From the NCBI GenBank assembly GCA_039654915.1, contig CM077593.1:115499413-115563412 (forward strand): a stretch of 64,000 bases of DNA. The letters run 5' to 3'. Position 1 is the first letter of the stretch; every line of letters starts with the position of its first letter. A model generated the notes under the pieces. It saw only the letters and a list, made by a program, of their open reading frames with translations, did no database searches and was not told where the DNA came from. Of the stretch, positions 11,865 to 24,440 are shown in pieces. Made by a program: the position numbers and the translations under genes. This DNA comes from Aquilaria yunnanensis. Lineage: Eukaryota > Streptophyta > Magnoliopsida > Malvales > Thymelaeaceae.

Positions 11865-12960
11865 TAAAGGCAAAAATAACAAATAAACTACTAATACTTT
11901 TGTGTTGCCCTGATTCATTCAATAATATTTTTTTGGGTCAAATAAACTACTAATGTTTCTGAGTTGAATCAAATTAGCTACTCTCATAACTTTTTTCATT
12001 AAGTATAACAAAATCTTAGTATAAGATTCCAAATTTAGTCTCTGTGTTTTCTTCTTATCCTCGTAGCACCTTTGATGTTTGTGGATCTAAAATTTCAGCC
12101 ACCTTCTTCATTCATTCAAAAGTCTTTGTTTAATATCACCTCCTCCATCTATTAGATTAAAAAATCCTTGGCTTGTGAGTTATAAACTCAAAAGTGTCTT
12201 TTCTTTCATCCTTGGTTCTCATCTTGCAATGGTGAGTTAGAAACTTGAGCATCTAAATGCAAGGGAGACAAGGAAGGATAGAAGGAATGAAAGTGACTTG
12301 TTGAGCTCAGCCTCCGTGACAAAGGTCGACAAAAAGGACTCCATCATAACTTCGGCCTTGGTAAATCAACGAAGAACGATGCTGATGCACTTGAAGGGCT
12401 CGATGTAAGAAATATGAGCAATTGCAAGAGAGTACCTGGAATCAATTGCTTGCTTGATGAATTGCCTATTGTCCTTGCACATTTAAAAGGCTTCTATTTT
12501 CTCGGTTTTGGACCGAGTTGGCACCACTCATTTTCCCACCAACAATCGACTGGCCACTTCACCAAACCAACCTCATTTCTAGAGCAAAGATAAGTTGGCC
12601 AAAAATGAAAATGAAAACCCTAAGCTGTTGATAGCAGAATAATCCTTAGTTAGTCACAAACTAAGGATATTCTGAAATGTATTGTGTTCGAATAAAGTAA
12701 TTGGAGAAGGTGGCTACAAAATTGTGTACTTAGGGAAGGTAGCCTATTTGGATTGTTTTAAATTAAGTGGATTTATTTTTCCAATTTCAAAAAGATAATG
12801 ACAAACTTTTGTAACATTTCAAAAATTGAGTAGATGAACTAAGTCATTTAAATAACATTAGTGGTTTACCTAACAAAGAAAAAAAAATATTAATGGCCTA
12901 TTCAAACCTGTCCCAAAACTTTAATAGTTTATTCATTATTTTTTCCAAAAGCAAATTAGT
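11865..12960. mobile_element. candidate non-autonomous TIR element
   Basis: The left arm contains AATAAACTACTAATACTTTTG and a second AATAAACTACTAATG block. The right end holds the inverse (TTTAATAGTTTATT near 12920, ATTAGTGGTTTACC near 12860). The core contains non-coding sequence of moderate GC. Ends and target duplication are not precisely defined. Confidence 0.4.
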
Positions 12961-12961
12961 C

Positions 12962-13007
<46 letters not shown>

Positions 13008-13009
13008 GA
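12962..13009. repeat. (TA)n(GA)n compound microsatellite
   Basis: An uninterrupted TA tract followed directly by a GA tract. Confidence 0.95.
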
Positions 13010-13248
13010 GAATTCACTGATTATTTCTAACCACTTCTCCCCCTATTAATGTGAGTTTCTTTTTTTATTTTCTTCACAAGTTTGGTCCTCATATATCAAT
13101 ATTTTAAAACTTTAATGTTAAAGTAATAATTTTTAGTTTGACTCCATTTATTTTTATAAAGATTTGTCAATTTTCTACATTTTACACATTTGAGCCATTG
13201 CATCTTAGTTTTTATCTCTTTTATACCCATTGTAACACTAGTTGATAG

Positions 13249-14598
13249 GTTAAATGCATCCGTGGACCATAGTCCCAAACCTTTAAATATTATTCCACTT
13301 TCATCCTTAACGTCGACTTTATTTCACTCTCATCCCTAATCTGATAAAAATGTTCTATTTTTGCCACTTTAGATAGAAAACATCATGGTGGGCGGAAACT
13401 ATAGGAAAAAGTATCAATTTTGATCCTTGAAAACTTACTAACTCCCCCCAGAACCCTTAAATTTTCTCATTTATCAATTTGACTCTCTTTCCTCCTTAAA
13501 CTCACCGAGCTTCACCTCAAGTATAACCAAAACCTCCGTTTGGCCCTCCCCTCAGCATTACTTTGCTGCCGTTCTCTCGGCCCCAGCCTCTGCCCTCCCT
13601 TGAGCGCTCCCCTACCGCCATTCTCCCGACCCCGACTTCTGCCTTCCCCTCTGCCCTCCTCTGCCCACTTCTACCGTCATTCTCCTAGCCCCGACATCTG
13701 CCCTCCCCTCTGCCCTCCTCTGCCACCGTTCTCTAGGCCTCGCCCTCTACCCTCCCCTCTGTTCTCTTTTGCTGCCATTCTCCCAGGCCTCGACTTTTCC
13801 CTCCTCTGCCCCCGATCTCTCAGCCCTTTCCTCTCCCTCCTCTACCACCATTCTCTCGACCCTACCCTTTGCCCTCCCCGCTGCTGCCGCTCTCTCGCCC
13901 CGTCATCTGTCCTTTCTTTTACCCGTCTCTACTGTTTTTCTCCCGGCCCTGACCTCTGCCCTCCCCCCTGCCCTCCTCTGATGCCATTCTCTCGGCCCCA
14001 CCCTTGTGCCTTCGAATCACTCTACAAGGTTCCGACCACCATTACCTCCAAATTTGCTTTCATCCGCTGCCGCCTTAACCAATTAGGGGCCTCTGCTTAC
14101 TTGCCGTTGAACTCCGGTTCCAACTTCGGCGATCGACCTTCGACTGAGATGGCTCTGCTACGCGCACTGGCTCATCATCAAGGAGCCACCAGGCAGCAAA
14201 ATGATCGATTTCTAAATTCAGATCTGAGGTCAAAATGGTAGAGATTGTCGACCGAAAAAACCAGGTCCAGCAACGGATCGAACTCAACTGAGAAAGGAGC
14301 ACTGGCGGTGGATCCAATGCGGGCGAAGTAGGAGTACGTGTAAAGCTAAGCAAGTTTATGGAGGAAACGGGAAAGGAAGTCAAATTGACAAATGAGAAGT
14401 TTTTGGGGTAGATAACAAGTTTTCAAGGGTCAAAACTGGGATTTTTCCTACAATTTTTGTCCACAATAATGTTTTCTGCCCAAAGAGGAGCAAAAATGGA
14501 ACATGTTAATCGGGTTAAGGATGAGAGTAGAACAAAGTAGAGGTTGGGGATGAAAGTGGAATAACATTTAAAGGCTGGGGGCCATGGATGCATTTAAC
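13249..14598. mobile_element. non-autonomous Mutator-like element with long TIRs
   Basis: The left end GTTAAATGCATCCGTGG and the right end CCATGGATGCATTTAAC are inverted, and similarity extends about 200 bp inward (shared words CTTTAAATATTATTCCACTT and CACTCTCATCC). The core at 13510-14180 is GC-rich and C/T-biased with repeated CCGCCATTCTC and CTGCCCTCC phrases. It gives a long proline/serine-rich open frame that looks like a composition effect. Flanks show no clear target duplication. Confidence 0.6.
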
Positions 14599-15421
14599 TC
14601 ACCATTGACCAACAATAACTTCTATTATTAATTTGTAACTCTCATTGTAAATGTGTTATTTAAACATAATTTGTTCTTTTGATTATCTTAATGCGAATCA
14701 ATTCATCATATTAATTGTCTCTAATTAACAAGATCTTATCTTTGGGCATGTATGTTTTATTCATGTTGACGTCGCCATAATTGTTTCATTATAATTTAGA
14801 CAAGAGTCAATGTGTATTAAATTACAGACCGTTTTAAATTGTCGAACATTTTATGATCTAGGTGGACTCGTTTTTAACTTAACTATGATGCTAGATCTAA
14901 AAACAATTATGTCACCACTTTAGACCTCTATTGTCTCAAGTTTTCAATTTTAGATATTCTTTTATCTAATTAGAATGTCATCTAACTACCTTTGAATACT
15001 ATAAATTTATTGACAGCATCTCTCTTGATATTTATTCGGGAACTAATATGTCATTTTTAAAAGTTTTGGTGTAAAGTATTTTAATATGATCATTGTAATG
15101 CTTGAGTACTATTTTTTTTTTCTCTTCATATATGCTAATACATAGCCAACAATCTTTTGCGTTCAATATTTTTAGTTCTTTATGTTTTAGATCTAAACTT
15201 TTGTATCCATTTAAGGCTTTGGATTGTAGTCATGTTACACACACAAGATAATAAATTCAACAAATAAATGCCTTGGGAATAGAAGAATTAAAGGCTTTAA
15301 AAATTAGCTACAAATCAAGTTGAAGAATAATCAATAAATTTCCTTTTTCTTAATGAGTTCTTAATTAAATCATTGATACTATTATTATCCTTAATTTTCC
15401 AATTTTTTTTCTTAATTAGTA
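14599..15421. other. intergenic, nothing recognised
   Basis: AT-rich sequence with no supported gene, RNA or clear repeat. Confidence 0.5.
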
Positions 15422-16214
15422 CTCCCTCTGTCCTAGGTTTTCTGCTCTGTTTTCCATTTTTTATTGTCCCAAATTCTTTGTATTATTTTCTTTTTTAGTA
15501 AGTTTTACTAGACAATTTTACAATTATGCCCATCCCTATCTACTTTACTCTCGTTTTGTTATGTTCTTGTTCAACTTCTCTAATCCCCTCCTGGCCACCA
15601 CCAGACAAGGTCATGATGACAATCAAGGTGGTGGACGACAGGGCAAGGAGGTCTAGGTGGCTGGCAACAGGGTGAAGAGGTCAGGGCTGTGGGCGGCGGG
15701 CGATTGGGAAAGAAGATTTGCGCGAGGAGATCGGTGCGGCTAGCGGTGAGCAACAGGGTGATAAGATTATAAGTGAAGGACAACGAGATCGGAAGCGACA
15801 GACAGATCGATGAATCAAGGAGATAACGGGAGATCGGAAGCGAAGGACTACGGGGCGATGAGGCCGAGAAAATGAGAGATTAGATGTGAAGGACGGCAAG
15901 AGATCCGACGAGAAGGTGGCGGTAAGAGATTAGACGTGAAGGATGGCTTGAGATCAGATGGAAGGATGATGAGAGGTTAGTCGCGAATGACTAAGTCTGT
16001 GAGGGGATGACAAGTTGGAGTCCAAGTGAGGAGGAAATGGAGCGCGGCGGACAACATGGTATGAGGATGGAGGCAGCCGAATGAGTGGTGGCAGCCGGTA
16101 GGCAGGGAAGTAAAAAGAAGGATCAAGGTATAATTTTCCAAACACATATATTTTCTTCATTTCATAAACTCTGTGTCAAACACAAATGGGGCAGAAAACC
16201 CGAGACAGAGAGAG
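15422..16214. mobile_element. Stowaway/mariner-like non-autonomous element
   Basis: The TIRs are CTCCCTCTGTCCTAGGTTTT (left) and the inverse of AAAACCCGAGACAGAGAGAG (right), flanked by TA on both sides (15420-15421 and 16215-16216), the target site of Tc1/mariner elements. CTCCCTCNGT is the Stowaway terminal consensus. At 793 bp it is long for a MITE. The core (about 15590-16120) is purine-rich with repeats such as GAAGGA and GAGATCGGAAGCGA, and encodes nothing convincing. Confidence 0.75.
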
Positions 16215-16742
16215 TATTCAATTGAATCATAATTGCATAAATTCATTTTCTGAGCTCTCTATATTATTGTGACTATATATTCACTTTATATTTCAAAGAT
16301 TCCAAACTAGATTATCATTTGTTTCTTTTTATATGACTTGATTTCCTAGCTTTTTATATTTTTTATTGAAACGGGATTCAGATTTTTCAGCTCAGGTAAT
16401 ATATTAAAATGTTTATTCTCTCATTCTTCTTTTGCTTTTATAATTTAGGGATCTAACTTCATATATTGATGCAAATTAATATTGTTGGCATGAGTCATGC
16501 AGTTACTATAGTAGAAGCTTACATTCAAACTATGTACTCCATATATATTAATATTTTTAAAATGACCAAAATTATTATTTAGTCATATGATTAAATTTTT
16601 TCATATTATATTCTATATATTTTATTTTCCTACTTGAAAATTACTACTCATTTTCTATTATAACTAGCCTATAAGAAAATAAGAGATTTTATGTACGAAT
16701 AAGTATAACAACAAAAAATCTTCCCCACAAATTCTACTCTAC
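16215..16742. other. intergenic, nothing recognised
   Basis: AT-rich spacer between the Stowaway-like element and the CACTA element, with no feature I can support. Confidence 0.5.
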
Positions 16743-19614
16743 CACTACTAAAATATAGGACTTTACCAACTGCCATTTACCAACGTGCAGCAGTTAGTAA
16801 ATTCAATTTACCAACTGCTACACGTTGGTAAGTGGCAGTTGGTATTCGATACGTTGGAAAATTTTTTACTAACGCACAATTAATAACACGTTGTTAAATT
16901 CCAACGCGTGCACGTTGGTAAAATTCACGTTGGTAATTACCAACGGCTATGAACCAGACTTAGTTTCCATCGCGTAGTTGTAGTTACCAACTGCCGGCAG
17001 TTGGTAACTTACCAATTGTTACCAACTGCCAGCAGTTGGTAACTTAGCAACTGCTACCAACTGCTAAGTTACCGAATCTATGTAGTCATAAATATCCGCC
17101 ACTGTGTACTCGGTAATACCACTCATGGTGAATGTCTTCCCACTGCTTGTTTGTCCATCAGCAAACACACTTGCTGGAAAGAATTCCATTATGGATAAAT
17201 CAATACCAGTGGAATTACAGAGAATTTTATGATTAGTGATGTAAGGAAAAGGAAAATGCAAGAAAAACATGTGCTCACAATTTATGCCACTGACAACCGC
17301 AAGAACAATACGCTTGGCACCTTCGTCATACACTTTCCTTGTGGGGCATTCAGCGCTAAAAACTCTGTCTGCAGTCCAGAAAAATGCTGTGAATTGAACA
17401 GAAGAAAATCCAACAGAAAACTATGGACAATAATGGCAATAGCCATATATTGCTTTCTTGGACGTACAGAATGCTGATCAATGGTTAGGTAGCACCAACA
17501 AAAGCCAAACCCTTTGCATAAGGAGGAATGGAGAAAAGTATATGGCAGCTAAGCTTAAGAAATTAAGTTGAAAAACTGAACTAGGAAATGGGAAATTATA
17601 AGATCATCATGAAGCACTAAGTGGCAGCATCATGAATGTCATGAGTTTGATCATTGAAAAACCAATTACAGAATTCGTTTCTGATTTTATGATTCTATTT
17701 CTTCTCTCTCATTCTCAAACCCGTGATGTGCAATGCAGAAGAAACTTCCACTGATGAGACACATGCATCAACAATCCTGAACTGAAGTGCTAAGATTAAC
17801 CAGAAAAAAGCAAAACTGTGTCTGCAAAAAGACCTGAAGGTGGAAGCTTTCTTACCAAATGTATAGGCAGCTGGATACATGGACTGCTCAGAAGCAGAAA
17901 GATTGTTCCTGCAAATGATGGTGGTGTCATTGATGCACTCCCAATCAGAAACATCATTCCTTGAGATTTCTTTCTCATTCAATGGCCACAGACGAACTGT
18001 GACAAAAATTTTCTCCTGCTGATCCACAGCAGGCTCTTGAAAAAGCTCTTTTCCCCTATCCATCCCATTGTCTCACCTTCCCTCTCCAGAAAACACCAGA
18101 AAGAAGACCATGGACTGAAAATAAATACAATGTCATTAAAACCCAATATTCCTTCCTGTCATCCCCCCACAAAATTCAAACAGCATCTATGAAGCTCAAG
18201 TCCAACTCCAAGCAGACACAAGGTCTTTCCAACGTCCTACGCACCACAAAAATCATTGTCGGCATGATAAGGCCAATGACTGGGAATGGATACTAAATTG
18301 GCCAAACAAAAACAAATTTTTGAGTTGAGCCATTTGTCTTGAGCTAGAAAACAAATTACCCAGATTCCTCATTCGCTGACAGGTCAAATGCAAAAGAAAA
18401 TGCAGATTACCTGTCCACATTCTATTGCTGCAATAATTCTTCAGACTACCCACAAACCCTCTAAGTTAATGTAATTTATTAACCAGTCATTAGTGCAAGC
18501 AATTTTGGAGTTTTCCTTAGATGCTCCCAATTACAGACTGTCAAAGTTGGACTTTCATGTTACACTATCAAAAAAATCTCAGCAACTTTTTCTTAATTAG
18601 TCTAACCGACAAGAAAAATACAACTAAAAACGAAGAAGAAAGGGGAAAAAAAAAAGAAGAAGAAAAAAGGAAAATGTGGGTGGGTCTTACCTTGGCTTCA
18701 GAATTGAGACCAGGAATTCCCAGCCCTTCACCAGAAATTCTTGATCTCATTCGAGAAGTCTTCAATGGCCTCCTTTGCGTGAAAATTTCTAGACCCTTTT
18801 GCCAAAATGTTTTTTTTCTTTGCACTCTAAAAAAACCAAGGTCACTAAAATTAGCCAAACTACTAATTATTAACAAGGTAATACGAAAATATCGTTTCCA
18901 TCCACAGAAGGGAAAACCAAAACCAAAAAAAAAAAAGAAAGCAAAACAGAGAGAAAAGAAAAACGACAATGTGTTAGAATACCAACCAATGTGCCCAAAA
19001 GAAGCAGAATCAGGTAATGCCAATTCAGCAGCAATGGACGTGAAAATCCCCTCCAAATGGCTGAGAAATTGACCCCGGAGTTAGAACAAAGTAGAGAAAT
19101 AGAGACCCTTTTGTGACTGTGTGTGCTGTGCGAAGAAGAGAATGCAGGAGAGAGAGACGCGAAGAGAGCGAGATGAAGAAGACGGCTGGCGCTTTGGGGG
19201 GGGGGGGGAATTTAAAAACAAATTTTCCAATGGCCTTAGCCGTTAGAAACCTAAACTCAATACTCACCGTTTCATTAATGAGCTACCAACGGTTGAAGCC
19301 GTTGGTAAATGTACGGGAGCTTTTTCCTTTTCCAACAGCTTAATCCGTTGGAAAGATTAAACAGTGAAACCACTAAACTATTTAAATTTGTACCTAATTA
19401 TTATATATTTTTTCCAACGCATCACAGTAGGAAACGATTCCAACGGTCACAACCGTTGCTAATTAAGCCGTTGGTAAAAATAAAACAAAAAAAAAAATTC
19501 AACCAACGCGTGCACGTTGGAAATTTTTCACCAACGGTTCTACACGTTAGCAATTACCAACGGCTTAGCCGTTGGTAATAAAACAGTTGGAAAATCATAA
19601 TTTTTTTAGTAGTG
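16743..19614. mobile_element. CACTA (En/Spm) non-autonomous element carrying a captured kinesin fragment
   Basis: The termini are CACTACTAAAA at 16743 and the inverse TTTTAGTAGTG ending at 19614. Flanking triplets are TAC (16740-16742) and TAC (19615-19617), the 3-bp target duplication expected of CACTA elements. Both subterminal zones (about 16760-17070 and 19200-19600) are dense with short direct and inverted copies of TTACCAACTGC and CCAACGGCT-type words, the usual transposase-binding architecture. No transposase ORF is present, so it depends on a partner element. The interior (about 17077-19190) is host-derived: the 5' part of a kinesin gene with introns and upstream sequence. It ends only about 230 bp from the large LTR element. 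Confidence 0.9.
17077..18063 (-). pseudogene. captured 5' fragment of a KIN-7-type kinesin gene
   Basis: Three exons can be read: 18063-17856, 17368-17279 and 17173 to about 17077, with GT-AG introns (GTAAGA...GCAG; GTGAGC...CCAG) that keep frame. The product covers the start of a kinesin motor domain: residues reading [14 protein letters not shown], then AAYTF joined to [19 protein letters not shown], then the P-loop [11 protein letters not shown] and [15 protein letters not shown]. This order matches the N-terminus of plant KIN-7 kinesins, microtubule motors. Beyond DYI the sequence passes into the CACTA subterminal repeats, so most of the motor, the neck and the tail are absent. Retained introns mean that genomic DNA was captured rather than cDNA. 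The sequence at 18064-19190 is probably captured promoter and 5' UTR. A truncated protein might still be made, but without the full motor it could not work as a kinesin. Confidence 0.85.
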
Positions 19615-19845
19615 TACCTTCATTGAGCACATGGTTTCTCAATTAAGCAAATTTTGCTAGGAAGAGATATTCAACCAATAGTAACTATATCTACAATGAA
19701 ATAGACAAAAAAGATTTCAACAACAATGAAATGACTTGTTGTCTCAATTCCATAGAAACAAATATCTCAAATAGTGGTCTCTTATAGGCATATCTCTGTC
19801 TCTCTTTTACACCCTTATATTTTTTTGTTTTATTGCTCAACATCA

Positions 19846-22781
19846 TGTGGCAACGTCGGGTTTTTTGGAGTCGCCACCAATCTGTTTCACCTAGGTCGAT
19901 TGGTCACCTTAAAATTGGTCTGCGAGAGTTCGGGGATCGGGAGTACGGTTATGCTAAAACAACTTTGTTATAGCCCCCAAAATTGGCACCTTAGTTGATT
20001 TTAATTTTGTTTTGCTTTGCTTTTAGAAAATATTCAGTTAATTTTCAAACTAGAAATTTTAACTGAATTAATCGGATGTGGATTTTTAAATTAATTTATA
20101 TAAAATTTGATACTTCCGAACCATGGACTCTGCCGAGTCATTTGGACACGGAAGATTTAATTCCGAACCATGGATTCTGCCGAGTCACCCGGACACGGAA
20201 TTTGATAAAATTTTAAATAAATTAATCCATATCGTAAATATGGATTTTTATCTTTGTATTTATTTAATTTAATTAAAAAGTAGATGTTTTTCAAACCGTA
20301 GATCCTGACGGATCATCCGGATATGGAAATTATTTTTAAAAAGGTGAGCCAAAAAATAATTATTTAATCAAAATTTCATTTATTTAATAATGAAACCAAA
20401 AATTTATGTATATTTCAAAAAAAATAAAAGAAAAGTCTTAATACTTTATTTGATAAAAGGTGAACAAAAAAAATAATTATTTAATCAAAGTTTTATTTAA
20501 TAAAGGAAACAAAAATTGATATGTATATTTCAAAAATAAAAGAAAAGTTTTAATATTTTTATTTGTTTTATTTTGTTTTAATGAAAGATTAACCAAAAGT
20601 AATTATTTAATTAAGAAACCAAAAGTAATTATTTAATTAAGAAACCAAAAATTTATATGCATATTTTAAAAATAAATAAAAGTTTTTTATATTTATATAT
20701 TTTATTTTTTTGTGTTCTTTTTTATTGATAAAATAATTTTCTAATTTATAAGTCTAAAAATACATCTAATTAATAAGTCTAAAATATTTAAAAAAATTTA
20801 ATTCTTTTTTTCTTGTTTATTTTTATTACCTTTATTTGAAATTATTTGGGTAAAATTTTATTTTGTTTAATAAAGGAAACAAAAAGTTATATCTTTTTAT
20901 TATTTTGAAAGAAATAAGTAAAATATTACTGGATAAAAAATAAGTAAAATATTATCCCAAAGTTTTTATTTTTTTTAATAATAAAAGAAAATTTATTTAT
21001 ACACTTTATGTAAAAAAAAATATATTTTATATACTTTATTTAAAAAATATTTTGCAAGCCATGGATCCTGGCGGATCATTTGGACATGGAGTTTAATTAA
21101 TTATTTATTTAATTAATTATTAATTAAATCATAATTTTTATTGGATTTTTATTATTGTTTTTCTTGAATTTTTAATTATTATTACTATAGAAATATATTT
21201 AAAAACAGAATTGATTTTTGTTGTATTTTTAGAATTATTTAATTATGTTTGTTAAATAATTTTTAATAAAAAGAATAAAAAGTTTAACTTTTTGTTCTCT
21301 TTAAAGAAATAATTAAAACATATGTTTCAAAATAATAAAAGATAATTGTCTTTAAAAAAACGATTTTTAAATAGAATAAAGTTAATTATTCACATAAAAG
21401 AATCTTCTTTTAATTAGTTACTGTTTACTTATTTATTTATTTTTTATTATCAAATAAGTAAAATAAATTTTATCATAAAATAAAGTTTTGGCATAAAGGA
21501 AAATTAAATAAAGTAAAGTAAAGGGGAGGTTTTATTTTAGTTTAGACATAAAAAAATGCATAAAATAACACATGTAAACATATAAAGGAATATTAAAAGA
21601 TAATAAATAAATAAATACAGTGGGGCTTTTTGACCATCCACTTAAAAAATAAATAAATATAAGGCATAACCTTCCATGAATTATAAAAGTTAGCAAGAGT
21701 TAGTAAAGTTAGATGTTAATATTAATGACAATAATAATAAAAGTTAGTAAAGTTAGTAAATTAGTAACAATAATAATAATAAAAGGTTAGTAAAGTTAGT
21801 AAGTTAATAACAATAATAGCAATAAAAAAAAAGGTTAGTAAGGTTAGTAAGTTAGTGAGTTAATAACAATTATAACAATAATAAAAGGTTAGTAAGGTTA
21901 GTAAGTTAGTAAGTTAATAACAACAGTAATAAAAGTTAATAATGATAATAATAATAAACAAGTAAAATATAAAAGGAAAGTTAGTAATTAATTCTCTGCA
22001 AGAATAAAATAAAAGGTTAGTGACTCAATAGAAATAAATTGAAAAGATAAAGGGCGAAAGCTGAATTTTACCTAGGAACTAAAATTTCTAATCCTCCAGG
22101 AAACGCGGACGCGCGCGAGGAAAAAAAAAAAAAAACAGTGAGAGAAGGTTTAGGTTTTCTGGAGAGGAAGAGAAGAGGGCCAGGGACCTAGGCTAATTTT
22201 TTTCCTTTTTCTTAAACGGAGCTCTAAGCTTTCTCTCTATTTTTTTCTGTGTTCAGCACAAAATTTGGGGGGGCTATTTATAGAGGAAGTTTGGCTGAAC
22301 TGTTGATGGATAAATTAATAAAAAATTTCAAACTTATCTTTAAAATTGGTAAAATGACAATTTTAGTCCTTTACGTCTCTCAGCCTCTAGATAAGTTCTT
22401 GAAGCTTCTGATTTTGACAATTTTGTCGTTTTCTGTCAATTTGGGCCAGAAACGTCGGCAGGCTCAAAATTTTATGTGACAAACTACCAAATGCTCCTGG
22501 AACTTTTAGAATTTGTCAATTTTTCCCGAAACTTCTCAATTTTGTCATTTTTACCTCAAACTTTAAATTTTTTGTCATTTTTTTCATGAAATTTTATTTT
22601 ATTTCAAACATACACATATTCACATATATATCATTTTAAATCAAATTTTCACAAAACAAAAATATATTTTAAACTAATTAAATTTTTCTAATAATAATAG
22701 TAATATTTTTTTTTAAAATTAATTTTTTTTAATAAAATTTTTTAAAATTTTAAAACACCCGGACGAAATTGGGTGTCAACA
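19846..22781 (-). repeat. 3' LTR of the large retroelement
   Basis: A 2936-bp LTR, bounded by TG...CA in both readings and preceded on the plus strand by CATCA. It is unusually long and AT-rich. It differs from the partner LTR by a small number of substitutions, several clustered in the last 20 bases near 19856-19867, plus one or two short indels. The minus strand holds a TATA box at 22275-22282. A 76-codon plus-strand ORF near 22249 is antisense to the element and was not called. Confidence 0.95.
22275..22282 (-). promoter_or_regulatory. LTR TATA box (3' LTR)
   Basis: TATAAATA on the minus strand, about 500 bp inside the LTR, in the context CTCTATAAATAGCCCCCC. The same box is present in the partner LTR (36192-36199) and in the diverged third LTR (61925-61932), so it is the likely core promoter and marks U3 as about 500 bp. 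Confidence 0.8.
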
Positions 22782-22796
22782 GCTGCCCCCCTTTGC
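22782..22796 (-). promoter_or_regulatory. polypurine tract
   Basis: Minus strand GCAAAGGGGGGCAGC immediately before the TGTTGACACC start of the 3' LTR, the position and composition of a plus-strand primer tract. Confidence 0.85.
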
Positions 22797-22884
22797 ATGC
22801 TTCATGGGACATGATGTATGCAAAGTCGTTACCAAATTTCGTCCGGCTTAGGTAGGCATTGAGAATCTTCTCGCCGCCCAAACA

Positions 22885-24440
22885 GTAAGGTTTAAGGAAA
22901 GGTCCTTAAAACCTCTAACGATAGGAAAGCTCCTATCGTTGTAAGATGGACTGATTGATTGATTATTTGTTTGAGGTTAAGGAAAGGTCCTTAGAACTTC
23001 TAACGATAGGAAAGTTCCTATCGTTGTAAGATGGACTGATGGATTGATTGTTTGTTTGAGGTTAAGGAAAGGTCCTTAGAACCTCTAACGATAGGAAAGC
23101 TCCTATCGTTGTAAGATGGACTGATTGATTGATTATTTGTTTTCGAGGCAAAGGTTCCATCCTTAAAACCTCGGATTGATTGATTGATTTCGAGGCAAAG
23201 GTTCCATCCTTACAACCCCGATGAATGAAAATTGATTGTTTTCGAGACAAAGGTTCCATCCTTAAAACCTCGGATTGATTGATTGATCTTGAGGCAAAGG
23301 TTCCATCCTTAAAACCTCGGATTGATTGATTGATCTCGAGGCAAAGGTTCCATCCTTAAAACCCCGGATTGATTGATTGATGTCGAGGCAAAGGTTCCAT
23401 CCTTAAAACCCCGGATTGATTGATTGATGTCGAGGCAAAGGTTCCATCCTTAAAACCTCGAATTGATTGATTGATGTCGAGGCAAAGGTTCCATCCTTAA
23501 AACCTCGGATTAATAATTGATCTCGGGGCAAAGGTTCCAACCTTAAAACCCCGGATTGATTGATTGATCTCGAGGCAAAGGTTCTATCCTTAAAACCTCG
23601 GATTGATAATTGATCTCGAGGCAAAGGTTCCATCCTTAAAACCCCGGATTGATTGATTGATGTCGAGGCAAAGGTTCCATCCTTAAAACCCCGGATTGAT
23701 TGATTGATGTCGAGGCAAAGGTTCCATCCTTAAAACCTCGAATTGATTGATTGATGTCGAGGCAAAGGTTCCATCCTTAAAACCTCGGATTGATAATTGA
23801 TCTCGAGGCAAAGGTTCCATCCTTAAAACCCCGGATTGATTGATTGATGTCGAGGCAAAGGTTCCATCCTTAAAACCTCGGATTGATAATTGATCTCGAG
23901 GCAAAGGTTCCATCCTTAAAACCCCGGATTGATTGATTGATCTCGAGGCAAAGGTTCTATCCTTAAAACCCCGGATTGATTAATTGATGTCGAGGCAAAG
24001 GTTCCATCCTTAAAACCTCGACGATTGATTGAGTTCGAGGCAAAGGTTCCATCCTTAAAACCTCGGATTGATAATTGATTGTTTTCGAGGCAAAGGTTCC
24101 ATCCTTAAAACCTCAGATTGATAATTGATCTCGAGGCAAAGGTTTCATCCTTAAAACCCCGGATTGATTGATTGATGTCGAGGCAAAGGTTCCATCCTTA
24201 AAACCTCGACGATTGATTGAGTTTGAGGTAAAGGTTCCATCCTTAAAACCTCGGATTGATAATTGATTGTTTACGAGGCAAAGGTTCCATCCTTAAAATC
24301 TCGATGATGAAAATTGATTGTTTTCGAGGCAAAGGTTCCATCCTTAAAACCCCGATGATGAAAATTGGTTCTTTTCGAGGCAAAGATTCCATCCTTAAAA
24401 CCCTGATGATGAAAATTGATTTTGAGGCTAAGGAGCTTTC
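22885..24440. repeat. array of hairpin-forming tandem repeats (87-bp and 47-bp units)
   Basis: The first part (about 22885-23140) has three units of about 87 bp, each with two inverted pairs: GAGGTT/AACCTC enclosing AAGGA/TCCTT, and the perfect stem AACGATAGGA-AAGC-TCCTATCGTT. The second part (about 23141-24440) has about 28 units of about 47 bp. Their core pairs CGAGG with CCTCG and AAGG with CCTT around a short loop, followed by GATTGATTGATTGAT. Some units change both stem sides together (CGGGG with CCCCG at about 23524-23553). The apparent minus-strand ORFs with MEPLPR repeats are a by-product of the unit length and are not called as genes. The array occupies the element's 3' untranslated zone, between LOG and the PPT. 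Confidence 0.9.

Noticed and set aside
13540..14241. 233-codon plus-strand ORF rich in Pro, Ser and Leu
   Set aside because: It lies in the C/T-biased core of a TIR element. The overlapping second-frame ORF has the same composition, and there is no domain or splice context.
18521..19072. 183-codon plus-strand and 162-codon minus-strand ORFs upstream of the kinesin fragment
   Set aside because: Both are low-complexity Lys- or Phe-rich readings of purine/pyrimidine tracts in the captured 5' region, with no domain.
22249..22479. 76-codon ORF repeated in both LTRs (also 36166-36396) and partly in the third LTR
   Set aside because: It is antisense to the retroelement, and its conservation follows from LTR identity. 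Nothing suggests translation.
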